DNA from: Kaistella sp.
Lineage (GTDB): Bacteria > Bacteroidota > Bacteroidia > Flavobacteriales > Weeksellaceae
Length of the DNA stretch: 64,000 nucleotides
Direction: 5' to 3'
NCBI GenBank assembly: GCA_019459085.1
Contig: JAIBEW010000011.1
Coordinates: 62,001-126,000, forward strand
Made by a program: the position numbers and the translations under genes. The notes under the pieces were generated by a model. It was given only the letters and a program-made list of their open reading frames with translations. It did not search any database and was not told where the DNA came from. This document shows positions 1 to 6,991 of this stretch, in pieces. Each line of letters opens with the position of its first letter. The first letter of the stretch is position 1.

Positions 1-102
1 ATTTATTTACCGGAATGGTTGGCGAAGTACAATAAAACCATCTATACGGCGATTGTTGCAGTTGCTGTGATTATTTTGATATACCGTTTAATCAACACAT
101 AA
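1..102 (+). CDS. C-terminal end of a membrane protein (truncated by window edge)
   Basis: Frame 1 is open from the first base to a TAA at 100-102 and gives 33 residues. The end of the fragment is a hydrophobic run of Ala, Val and Ile followed by Tyr-Arg-Leu, which looks like a last transmembrane helix with a very short cytoplasmic tail. The part before it (around PEWLAKYNK) is amphipathic and could be an interfacial segment. The rest of the gene lies upstream of the window, so no family can be named. Reading frame and stop are clear; function is unknown. Confidence 0.6.
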   Translation: MYLPEWLAKYNKTIYTAIVAVAVIILIYRLINT

Positions 103-203
103 AACCATTTAATTGGCACAAGGCCATACCCTAAAAAGCTTGATCAAAAAAATTCATGACCGCGGTCATTTGATTTCTTCAGACTCTTCACTTGTTTTGT
201 GCA

Positions 204-635
204 ATGAAAACAAAAACCGGATTAAATGAACATAAGACACCGCAACCTCAATGGCAGCGCTTGATTATACTCGTTGTTCTGGGTTATGAGGCAGCAGGTG
301 CACTGCTCGGAGGCAGTTTACTGATCGCGGCACCTGACGGCAGACACCTTGAAATGCCGCTCGAAATGTTACACGGAATTTTTCCTGATTTTCTTATTCC
401 CGGCATCATACTCTTAGGACTCGGAATTCTCAACTTGGTGGCGTTTTTTGCATTCCTTCGCAGAAGCGGTTCCGCCCGGCTCATAACGGGTCTTGCTTTG
501 GGAGGAATGTTCATCTGGTTTGTGGTTGAAATCATCATTTTACAGGAACTGCATTGGCTTCACGCGATGTGGGGTCTGCCGGTTCTATTGGCTATTTTCT
601 TGTATATGCGACTTAAACCTGCACAAACAAGATAA
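204..635 (+). CDS. Small four-helix integral membrane protein, unknown function
   Basis: A 143-residue protein read from the ATG at 204; the frame is open from a TTG at 192, but ATG is the more likely start. After a short charged N-terminus there are about four hydrophobic segments (roughly residues 20-43, 65-85, 92-112 and 117-135), separated by short loops with a few charges. The C-terminus ends in basic residues. The overall form resembles small DoxX-like or DUF-type inner-membrane proteins, but I see no diagnostic motif and do not assign a family. It stands alone, about 100 bp after a truncated membrane protein gene and 65 bp before a TfoX-like gene. Confidence 0.6.
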   Translation: MKTKTGLNEHKTPQPQWQRLIILVVLGYEAAGALLGGSLLIAAPDGRHLEMPLEMLHGIFPDFLIPGIILLGLGILNLVAFFAFLRRSGSARLITGLALGGMFIWFVVEIIILQELHWLHAMWGLPVLLAIFLYMRLKPAQTR

Positions 636-700
636 AAGAATATGAACGTCTTATGATCGGAATCTACACTCGGTAATATATTCAAATAAATCATTAAACA

Positions 701-979
701 ATGCAGAAGCTTTCAGATCATATCAATATCGGGAACGACACTGAATCAAAATTGATTCAGGTCGGGATTGATTCCTACGAAAAATTACAAGCAGCAGGCA
801 GTCACGAAGCATTTACTCTGCTACAGAAAATTGATCCCGGCGCCTGCCTGAGTCTGTTATATGGTTTGGAAGGTGCCATAGCGGGAATTAAATGGAATAA
901 ATTGCCACCTGAAACAAAGAAGGCATTGCAACAATTTTACAGGATCACGAAGAAGAACAAGCCTGCCTCTTTGCGGTAG
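701..979 (+). CDS. TfoX C-terminal-domain protein (helix-hairpin-helix)
   Basis: This 92-residue protein matches the TfoX/Sxy C-terminal domain. It has an N-terminal 'L..HINIG..TE.KL..VGI.S.E.L...GS..A' pattern and then 'CLSLLYGLEGAIAGIKW..LP', the characteristic Leu-rich helix with Gly-rich turn before a conserved Trp. The TfoX N-terminal domain is absent, which is common for the short stand-alone versions in Bacteroidota. In gammaproteobacteria full-length TfoX/Sxy activates competence genes; the stand-alone C-terminal domain has no established role and may be a protein- or DNA-binding module. The ATG at 701 follows an A-rich leader. Family confident, function not. Confidence 0.75.
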   Translation: MQKLSDHINIGNDTESKLIQVGIDSYEKLQAAGSHEAFTLLQKIDPGACLSLLYGLEGAIAGIKWNKLPPETKKALQQFYRITKKNKPASLR

Positions 980-1074
980 CGTTGTAGTAACAAGACTGAC
1001 TTCCTAAAGTATAGTTTAAGTATAGCTAAAGCATACTTAATGCGTAGCGAGTGTATGAAGCAGTTCGACATCAA

Positions 1075-1103
1075 TAAAAAAAGCTTCCGTTGTGGGAAGC
1101 TTC
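1075..1103 (-). terminator. Rho-independent terminator of the trans-sulfuration enzyme gene
   Basis: On the minus strand an 8-bp stem (AAGCTTCC / GGAAGCTT, loop CACAAC) is followed by a run of seven T. It begins 13 bp after the stop codon of the gene ending at 1116. Confidence 0.85.
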
Positions 1104-1115
1104 TTTTGTATCGTG

Positions 1116-2321
1116 TTAAAGAATGCCGGTTTTCTGCATACAGGCTTTCATTTTTTCATATGTTCTTTCAATATCGTGATCCAGTCCTATGGAAAAGCGG
1201 ATCAGTCCCGGCGATAGTCCCATTTCTTTCTGTTCCTCTTCGGGAATTTCAGAAGAAGTTGACGTTCCGGAGGCGGAGAACAGGGTTTTGTAAAACCCTA
1301 AACTCACGGCCAGATAACCGAGGTTTTCGTGCTGCATCATTTCCATCAGTTCATTCGCTTTTTCTACGGTTTTTACATCAAGGGCAATAAGACCGCCGTA
1401 GCCATATTCCGCGTGCATCATATTGGTAAAAAGTGTGTGTTGCGGGTGATTTTTAAGTCCGGGATATTTCACTTTAAGACCGTCTTTTTCCCAGTGTTCG
1501 GCCAGATAAAGTGCGTTTTCGCTGTGTTTTTTCATCCGGAGGTGTAGCGTTCGCAGGTTTTTCAAAATACTCGCCGCCCGTAGACTGTCCATCGTGGGTC
1601 CGAGCAGCATACATGCACCGCTGTTTACATCCTTAAGCCCATTGATGAGGGCGGTTGTTCCGCAGATCACGCCGCCAATAGCATCGCTGCTGCCGTTAAT
1701 GAATTTCGTCAGACTGTGGATCGTTACATCGGCTCCTAAAAGTTGCGGTGAAATGGAAAGCGGCGAAAAAGTATTGTCGACTATAAGTTGAAGATTGTGT
1801 TTTTTGGCAATTTTCGAAAGTGCCGCCAGATCAGCGATCTCGAGCAGCGGATTGCTCACAGTTTCGCAGTACAGAACTTTCGTGTTTTCATTGATGGCAT
1901 TTTCCACTTTTTCAAGGTTCGTAATGTCCACGAAAGAGGTGTCAATCTTAAATCCGGGCAGAAAATTCTTCATAAAAGCATACGTTCCACCGTAAATTGT
2001 TCTGCTCGAAACAATATGATCGCCCGATTTGCAGAGCTGCAGAAGTACTGAAGTAATTGCACCCATTCCTGAAGCCGTCACATTCGCATTTTCCGTTCCT
2101 TCCATTTTCGCAAGTGCTTCCGAAAGGTAAAGATTGCTGGGCGAAGAATGCCTGGAATACAGATAACACCCTTCTGTATTGCCTTCGAAAGTATCACACA
2201 TGGTTTTTGCCGAAAGAAAAGTGTAGGTAGAACTGTCGGAAATAGAGGGATTTACCCCGCCGAATTCCCCGAAATACTGGAGGTCCTGAATATTGTTTGC
2301 TGCATCAAATTTTTCCATCAT
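1116..2321 (-). CDS. Cys/Met metabolism PLP-dependent enzyme (methionine gamma-lyase / cystathionine gamma-lyase family)
   Basis: A 401-residue fold-type I PLP enzyme of the trans-sulfuration family. The PLP lysine is K206 in the context HSLTKFING, the cofactor-ring aspartate is D182 (VDNTFSP), and the substrate-region tyrosine is Y110 (IYGGTY). Members cleave or form C-gamma-S bonds in methionine, cystathionine or homocysteine in the cytoplasm. Pseudomonas-type methionine gamma-lyases have Cys after 'LYG' (Cys116 in P. putida); here that position is Gly, as in cystathionine lyases and synthases, so exact substrate is open. The gene is divergent from an Lrp/AsnC regulator, an arrangement like mdeA-mdeR in Pseudomonas, which suggests amino-acid-responsive catabolism. 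Two adjacent ATGs occur at 2321 and 2318; the first is used. Confidence 0.85.
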   Translation of the reverse strand: MMEKFDAANNIQDLQYFGEFGGVNPSISDSSTYTFLSAKTMCDTFEGNTEGCYLYSRHSSPSNLYLSEALAKMEGTENANVTASGMGAITSVLLQLCKSGDHIVSSRTIYGGTYAFMKNFLPGFKIDTSFVDITNLEKVENAINENTKVLYCETVSNPLLEIADLAALSKIAKKHNLQLIVDNTFSPLSISPQLLGADVTIHSLTKFINGSSDAIGGVICGTTALINGLKDVNSGACMLLGPTMDSLRAASILKNLRTLHLRMKKHSENALYLAEHWEKDGLKVKYPGLKNHPQHTLFTNMMHAEYGYGGLIALDVKTVEKANELMEMMQHENLGYLAVSLGFYKTLFSASGTSTSSEIPEEEQKEMGLSPGLIRFSIGLDHDIERTYEKMKACMQKTGIL

Positions 2322-2411
2322 AACTGTTTTTATATTTTATAAATTTCCAGAATTCCGAAAAGAAAAACAAGCAGAGTGCATCAATACAGAATAAAAAACG
2401 GAAAAATGATA

Positions 2412-2438
2412 TTGTTTTAGAATTAAATTCTATATTTG
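2412..2438 (+). promoter_or_regulatory. Bacteroidota-type promoter for the Lrp/AsnC gene
   Basis: TTG (2412-2414), 16-bp spacer, TATATTTG (2431-2438) fits the flavobacterial -33 TTG / -7 TAnnTTTG consensus, with a spacer slightly shorter than usual. It is 35 bp upstream of the ATG at 2474. The 152-bp divergent region is very AT-rich and may also hold the regulator's own binding sites. Confidence 0.6.
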
Positions 2439-2473
2439 ATAAGATTATAAAGTACTGACCAAACTATTTTCCG

Positions 2474-2935
2474 ATGAACCTCGACGAAAAAGATAAAAAA
2501 CTGCTCGCATTACTGCAGCAGGATTCCAAAAGAACCACGAAAGCGCTCGGAGCAGCTCTCGACCTCTCGATAACCGCCGTTTTTGAGCGCATTAAAAAAC
2601 TCGAAAAGCAGAAAATCATCGAAAAGTATGTAGCGCTCGTCGACCGGAAACTGGTGCAGAAAGATTTCATGGTGCTCTGTCATGTGAAACTCATCCGCCA
2701 CAGCAAAGAATACATCACCCAGTTTGAAAAAGAAATTACCCAGTTCCCCGAAGTTCTGGAGTGTTTTCATGTGAGCGGCGATTACGATTACATCCTCAAA
2801 ATCAGTGTTAAAGACATTCAGGATTACCGCGAATTCATGGTATCGAAACTCACGGGCCTGCAGCATATCGCGAGCACGCAGAGTTCCTTTATGATTAAAG
2901 AGGTTAAAAGCACCACCGAAGTGAATCTGGAGTGA
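2474..2935 (+). CDS. Lrp/AsnC family transcriptional regulator
   Basis: A 153-residue regulator with the standard two-domain layout. The N-terminal AsnC helix-turn-helix (about residues 4-55) starts 'LDEKDKKLLALLQQDSKR' and continues through 'LSITAVFERIKKLEKQKII'. The C-terminal RAM/AsnC ligand-binding domain (about 65-145) includes 'VLECFHVSGDYDYILKI', the family signature around the effector pocket. Family members form octamers that sense amino acids. Being divergent from a trans-sulfuration enzyme, its probable target is that gene and itself, with a sulfur amino acid or its breakdown product as a plausible effector (inference). Confidence 0.9.
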   Translation: MNLDEKDKKLLALLQQDSKRTTKALGAALDLSITAVFERIKKLEKQKIIEKYVALVDRKLVQKDFMVLCHVKLIRHSKEYITQFEKEITQFPEVLECFHVSGDYDYILKISVKDIQDYREFMVSKLTGLQHIASTQSSFMIKEVKSTTEVNLE

Positions 2936-3009
2936 AACAAAATACTCTTTCTGCAATTACAACATGCTGATCTTCAATCTACTTAATACTGACAGCTGAA
3001 AATAATCTG

Positions 3010-3017
3010 TATATTTG
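3010..3017 (+). promoter_or_regulatory. -7 element for the OsmC gene
   Basis: TATATTTG matches TAnnTTTG and lies 33 bp before the ATG at 3051. No convincing TTG -33 box is seen at the expected distance. Confidence 0.45.
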
Positions 3018-3050
3018 CTCAGCCACTACCCATATGAAAATATTACGCAG

Positions 3051-3530
3051 ATGACGGATCAAAACAAAATCCACCGCTACGAAGTCTCTGTAGAATGGAC
3101 CGGAAACAAAGGCTTGGGAACGGTTAATTACCGCGATTACGGAAGAGAACACCTGATTTCCATTGCACACAAAAATGACATTCTTGGTTCATCGGATCCT
3201 GCATTCCGCGGCGACAGCACCAGACACAATCCTGAAGATCTGCTTCTGTCATCCCTTGCATCCTGCCACATGCTTTGGTATCTGCATCTGTGTTCACAGG
3301 AAGGGATTTCAGTCGTTGGTTATACCGATCATGCCACAGGAATGATGAAAGAAACTGAAAATGGCAGCTGCCACTTTACTGAAGTTACTTTAAACCCTAT
3401 CGTAACAGTTTCAAACGCAGGAATGATTGAACATGCCAATCAACTTCATACAAAAGCGAATGAAATGTGTTTTATCGCCAAATCCGTAAACTTTCCCGTG
3501 CACCATAAGCCGACTGCCATTGTAGAATAG
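3051..3530 (+). CDS. OsmC family peroxiredoxin-like protein
   Basis: A 159-residue protein read from the ATG at 3051; the frame is open from a TTG at 3015, but that codon lies inside a promoter-like element. It carries the OsmC/Ohr layout: an N-terminal beta-rich segment, a 'GDSTRHNPEDLLLSSLASCHMLWYL' region with the first redox cysteine, and the second cysteine in 'NEMCFIAKSVNFPV'. The Cys pair is the peroxidatic/resolving pair used to reduce organic hydroperoxides. The 'NPEDLLLSSLASCH' form is nearer to OsmC/YhfA-like proteins than to classic Ohr. Monocistronic, followed 78 bp later by a GNAT gene. Family firm, substrate not known. Confidence 0.85.
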   Translation: MTDQNKIHRYEVSVEWTGNKGLGTVNYRDYGREHLISIAHKNDILGSSDPAFRGDSTRHNPEDLLLSSLASCHMLWYLHLCSQEGISVVGYTDHATGMMKETENGSCHFTEVTLNPIVTVSNAGMIEHANQLHTKANEMCFIAKSVNFPVHHKPTAIVE

Positions 3531-3608
3531 TAAAGGTCTTTTATGGAAGTCTTAGTTTTCAGTTCAAAAAAAACCTTTATACATACCGTTAAACACTTAC
3601 TTTTATTT

Positions 3609-4157
3609 ATGGAACCGATTATTACTCCACGCCTTCGTATACGCTCTCTCGGATTACCCGATCTGCCCGAATTTTATGCGTACCGGTCAGACCCCGAAGT
3701 GACCCAATATCAGGGTTTTGATGTAATGAATGAAGAACAGGCGGAAGGTTTTATAAAAGTGAACGCCACAAAAACTTTCGGAACGCCCGGAGAATGGGTG
3801 CAGTACGGTATTGAAGACAGCAAAACATCGAAACTGATCGGCGACTGCGCCCTGAAGCTGGACCTGAATGATCCGGACACCGCAGAGATCGGCATTACGC
3901 TCTCGCCTCTGCATCAGCAAAAAGGTTACGCCAAAGAAGTCCTGCTTGCGCTGCTTGCTTTCCTCTTCGATAAAAAAGGCCTCAGGCGGGTCGTAGAGAT
4001 CGTGGATGCGGAAAACACCGCCTCCATCAATCTGCTGAAGAGCACAGGATTCAGGTTCGAAGGTCATTTTATTGAAAATATTTTCTTCAAAGGGAAATGG
4101 GGAAGCGAATTTCAGTACGCCATGCTCAAACGGGAATGGGATGCAATAAAAAAGTAA
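3609..4157 (+). CDS. GNAT family N-acetyltransferase (RimJ/RimL type)
   Basis: A 182-residue acetyltransferase using the ATG at 3609. An upstream in-frame ATG at 3543 would add 22 residues that do not resemble the family. The N-terminus has the usual 'ITPRLRIRSLGLPDLPEFYAYRSDPEV' of RimJ/RimL-like enzymes, with the acetyl-CoA-binding part in 'EIGITLSPLHQQKGYAKEVLLALL' (the Q-x-x-G-x-A loop, here QQKGYA) and the late motif 'ENTASINLLKSTGFRFEGHF'. These enzymes acetylate N-terminal amines of ribosomal proteins, amino acids, antibiotics or small molecules; the substrate cannot be read from sequence. It stands alone. Confidence 0.85.
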   Translation: MEPIITPRLRIRSLGLPDLPEFYAYRSDPEVTQYQGFDVMNEEQAEGFIKVNATKTFGTPGEWVQYGIEDSKTSKLIGDCALKLDLNDPDTAEIGITLSPLHQQKGYAKEVLLALLAFLFDKKGLRRVVEIVDAENTASINLLKSTGFRFEGHFIENIFFKGKWGSEFQYAMLKREWDAIKK

Positions 4158-4272
4158 TTCCGCTACTGCTGACTTTCTATTTTACAGAACCATTTTGGTA
4201 AAACGGGATTAAATTTGGATATTTGGTCTTTGTCCTGAACAAAAACATCCATTCAAACCCCATTCTGACGAT

Positions 4273-4773
4273 ATGAGACTGAAAGCCAAAGTTACTTTCA
4301 AACAATATTTACGACTGCTCTACAGCCTGGCCTACGAAAAACCTGTTTTAAGACTACTCCTTTTGGTAGCATTCTTACTCCTGCTCTGGATCGTGCTGTC
4401 GTGGCTGGATCTTTTTAACCTTCCGGAACCGCTTATTTACCAGTACATTACGCTTGCTTTTATTGTAATTGTACAGCCATTTATGATTTTTTATACCATT
4501 TACAGAAATTACCAGTCGAGCAATCACCTGCGCGAAACCCTTGATATGAGGCTCACCGACACACGTATCAAGATCCGCGGCGAGTCTTTTTACATGGAGA
4601 TCCTTTGGCCGAGAATCTTCAAAATTGTGGAAAGAAAACGCTGGTTCCTCATTTACCAGAACAATTTGTCGGCGATCATTATTCCCAAACGGGATTTAGA
4701 GGAAAGTGAGATCAATGAGATCCGTGAAATCCTGAAGGGGATTGAAGAGGTTCCGTTAAAATTAAACGCCTGA
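4273..4773 (+). CDS. YcxB-like membrane protein
   Basis: A 166-residue protein with two adjacent hydrophobic helices (about residues 28-50 and 57-77) after a basic N-terminus, then a soluble C-terminal domain with 'TDTRIKIRGESFYMEILWPRIFKIVERKRWFLIYQN' and 'AIIIPKRDLEESEINEIREIL'. This order, two helices then a small beta-rich domain ending in 'iPKR.f', matches YcxB-like (DUF-type, PH-like) proteins found widely in Firmicutes and Bacteroidota. Function is not established for the family. The gene is followed by a 480-bp stretch with no gene. Confidence 0.65.
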   Translation: MRLKAKVTFKQYLRLLYSLAYEKPVLRLLLLVAFLLLLWIVLSWLDLFNLPEPLIYQYITLAFIVIVQPFMIFYTIYRNYQSSNHLRETLDMRLTDTRIKIRGESFYMEILWPRIFKIVERKRWFLIYQNNLSAIIIPKRDLEESEINEIREILKGIEEVPLKLNA

Positions 4774-4882
4774 CAAACTGATTTTAAATTCCTGATAATT
4801 TCCGTCCGCTTTAAGAATGCTCTTTTGCACGAAAATCATTCCTGATTTACTTCGTTAAAACATTTCGGTTTCATTTTCAATT

Positions 4883-5080
4883 GATGATGATGTGCAGAAC
4901 TTTTGGTTCTTGCAATCCCTCATCGCGGACGGAGCAAAACTGTTTTGGTTAAAGGTTTCCCGCATCAGGGACGTGGCAAACCACTTTTGGTTTTAACTTT
5001 CCCCCACTGAAGACGGAGCAAAACTGTTTTGGTTTAAGGTTTCCCCGATGCGAGACGGGGCAAACCTCTTTTTTGGTGCC
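4883..5080. repeat. 42-bp imperfect tandem repeat, about five copies, in a gene-free stretch
   Basis: The TTTTGG core recurs at 4901, 4943, 4985 and 5027, exactly 42 bp apart, and again at 5071 after a 2-bp insertion in a T run. The GAC block recurs at 4928, 4970, 5012 and 5054, also exactly 42 bp apart. Copies at about 4921-4962 and 5005-5046 are the most alike, sharing GACGGAGCAAAACTGTTTTG. A more degenerate copy may precede the array at about 4841-4880. Each unit contains a small inverted repeat, CAAAA-CTG-TTTTG or a variant. The rest of 4774-5253 holds nothing recognisable except the promoter of the next gene. Confidence 0.8.
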
Positions 5081-5156
5081 GAAACAACTTGTTTTTGAGG
5101 TCAACTTTTAAATGTGGATATTGGAAATACCACATTAGGCTCCCATTCCCAAAACT

Positions 5157-5186
5157 TTGCAGATCAGCCAAAATCCCTTAACTTTG
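5157..5186 (+). promoter_or_regulatory. Promoter of the P5C dehydrogenase gene
   Basis: TTG at 5157-5159, 19-bp spacer, TAACTTTG at 5179-5186: a full match to the flavobacterial TTG-N19-TAnnTTTG promoter. It predicts a start near 5193 and a leader of about 60 nt before the ATG at 5254. Confidence 0.75.
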
Positions 5187-5253
5187 TAACAGTTTTGTCG
5201 CACAGGTACATTTATTCTGTCGGCATCAATCTTTAAATCAAAAAATACACAAT

Positions 5254-6879
5254 ATGTCAAAAGCAATTTCGCAGGTTCCTTTCGCTGTAAACGAGCCGGT
5301 AAGAACGTATGAACCGGGTTCCGCAGAGGTAAAGTCGCTCATCGCCACCTACAAAAAAATGTGGAAAGAAAAAGTGGAAATCCCGATGAACATCGGCGGG
5401 AAAGAAGTGAAAACCGGAGAAAAAGTTACCATCAGTTCGCCTCAGGATCATCAGCACGACCTTGGTTTTTATCATAAAGGCACCATGCAGCATGTAGATG
5501 ATGCAATTAAAGCCGCTATGGAAGCTAAAGAGAAATGGAACACCCTCGGCTGGGAACACCGCGCTGCCATTTTCCTTAAAGCTGCAGACCTCATCGCAGG
5601 TCCTTACCGCGACAGGCTGAATGCTGCCACGATGATCGGACAGTCTAAAAACGTTCATCAGGCAGAAATCGATGCGGCTTGTGAATTCATCGATTTTCTC
5701 CGTTTCAACGTAGAATTTATGACCGAAATGTACGCTGAGCAGCCGATATCCGATCAGGGAATCTGGAACCGTGCAGAATACCGTCCGCTCGAAGGATTCT
5801 GTTTTGCGGTAACACCTTTCAACTTCACAGCGATAGCCGGAAATCTTCCGACCTGTATGGCGATGATGGGAAATGTAGTGGTCTGGAAACCTTCCAACAA
5901 CCAGATTTATTCCGCGCAAGTGATCATGGACGCTTTAACTGAAGCCGGTCTTCCGGGTGGGGTCATCAATATGATCTTTACCGACGGTAAAAGCACTGCT
6001 GAAAAAGTCCTTGCACATCCCGATTTTGCCGCACTTCACTTCACGGGTTCCACGAAAGTGTTCCAGGGTATGTGGAAGCTGATGGGAGACAATATCCACA
6101 ATTACAAAACCTACCCGAGAATCGTTGGTGAAACCGGCGGAAAAGACTTTATCATGGTGCATCCTTCTGCAAATGTAGAAGCAGTGGCTACCGGAATGGT
6201 TCGCGGTGCTTTTGAATATCAGGGACAGAAGTGTTCGGCAGCTTCCAGAGCTTATATTCCAAGATCGCTTTGGAACGACGTTAAAAAAGTAATGGAAACC
6301 CAACTGGCTTCCGTTAAAATGGGAAGTCCGGAAGATCCTTCGAACTTCTTAAATGCTGTGATCGATAAAAATTCATTCGACAAATGCAAAGGGTATATCG
6401 AAAGAGCTCAGGCATCAAAAGAAGCTGAAGTCATTTTCGGTGGAAAATGCGACGATAAAAAAGGTTGGTTTGTAGAGCCTACCGTGATCGAAACGACCAA
6501 TCCGAAGTATGAATCGGTTTGTGAAGAAATTTTCGGACCTATCCTTTCTGTTTATGTTTATGAAGATCAGGATTGGAAAGCAACGTTGAAACTGGTGGAT
6601 GAAACTTCACCTTATTCCCTTACCGGATCCATTTTCGCTCAGGAACGTTATGCAATTGATGAAGCCTACAAAGCACTCGAAAATGCAGCAGGAAATTTCT
6701 ATATCAACGATAAACCGACAGGAGCGGTTGTTGGTCAGCAGCCTTTCGGTGGTGCAAGAGCTTCAGGAACCAATGACAAAGCCGGTTCAAAAATGAACCT
6801 TTTGAGATGGGTTTCAGTGCGTTCCATCAAAGAAACCTTTGTTTCTCCAAAAGATTACCGTTACCCTTATTTGGGATAG
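5254..6879 (+). CDS. pruA: L-glutamate gamma-semialdehyde dehydrogenase (1-pyrroline-5-carboxylate dehydrogenase)
   Basis: A 541-residue aldehyde dehydrogenase. The catalytic cysteine is C327 in GQKCSAASRAY, the general-base glutamate is E293 in VGETGGKDF, and the NAD-binding region holds 'TPFNFTAIAGNLP', 'WKPSN' and 'HFTGSTKVFQ'. The 'GQKCSA' plus 'QPFGGARASGTNDKAGS' pattern is specific to the stand-alone P5C dehydrogenase group rather than general aldehyde dehydrogenases. It oxidises glutamate semialdehyde (from proline via P5C) to glutamate with NAD+ in the cytoplasm, the second step of proline catabolism. No proline dehydrogenase is next to it, so the pathway is split. It has its own promoter and a strong terminator. 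Confidence 0.95.
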   Translation: MSKAISQVPFAVNEPVRTYEPGSAEVKSLIATYKKMWKEKVEIPMNIGGKEVKTGEKVTISSPQDHQHDLGFYHKGTMQHVDDAIKAAMEAKEKWNTLGWEHRAAIFLKAADLIAGPYRDRLNAATMIGQSKNVHQAEIDAACEFIDFLRFNVEFMTEMYAEQPISDQGIWNRAEYRPLEGFCFAVTPFNFTAIAGNLPTCMAMMGNVVVWKPSNNQIYSAQVIMDALTEAGLPGGVINMIFTDGKSTAEKVLAHPDFAALHFTGSTKVFQGMWKLMGDNIHNYKTYPRIVGETGGKDFIMVHPSANVEAVATGMVRGAFEYQGQKCSAASRAYIPRSLWNDVKKVMETQLASVKMGSPEDPSNFLNAVIDKNSFDKCKGYIERAQASKEAEVIFGGKCDDKKGWFVEPTVIETTNPKYESVCEEIFGPILSVYVYEDQDWKATLKLVDETSPYSLTGSIFAQERYAIDEAYKALENAAGNFYINDKPTGAVVGQQPFGGARASGTNDKAGSKMNLLRWVSVRSIKETFVSPKDYRYPYLG

Positions 6880-6906
6880 TCAAAATCATTTAAGTGATAG
6901 CAAACA

Positions 6907-6936
6907 AATCCGCGGAGCCAACTCCGCGGATTTTTT
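6907..6936 (+). terminator. Strong Rho-independent terminator after pruA
   Basis: An 11-bp GC-rich stem (AATCCGCGGAG / CTCCGCGGATT, loop CCAA) is followed directly by a T run, 27 bp after the stop codon. Confidence 0.9.
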
Positions 6937-6991
6937 AGTGCTTAAAATCTATCCAGAAAGTTAAAACGTTTTTCAATCGAAAAAGCCGATT

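Noticed and set aside
1007-1060. AAGTATAG direct repeat and AAGTAT/ATACTT pair after the TfoX-like gene
   Set aside because: Stems are short and AT-only, without a T run, so neither a terminator nor an operator can be supported.
4883-5080. Possible CRISPR array
   Set aside because: Units are contiguous 42-bp imperfect copies with no unique spacers, and no cas genes occur in the window.
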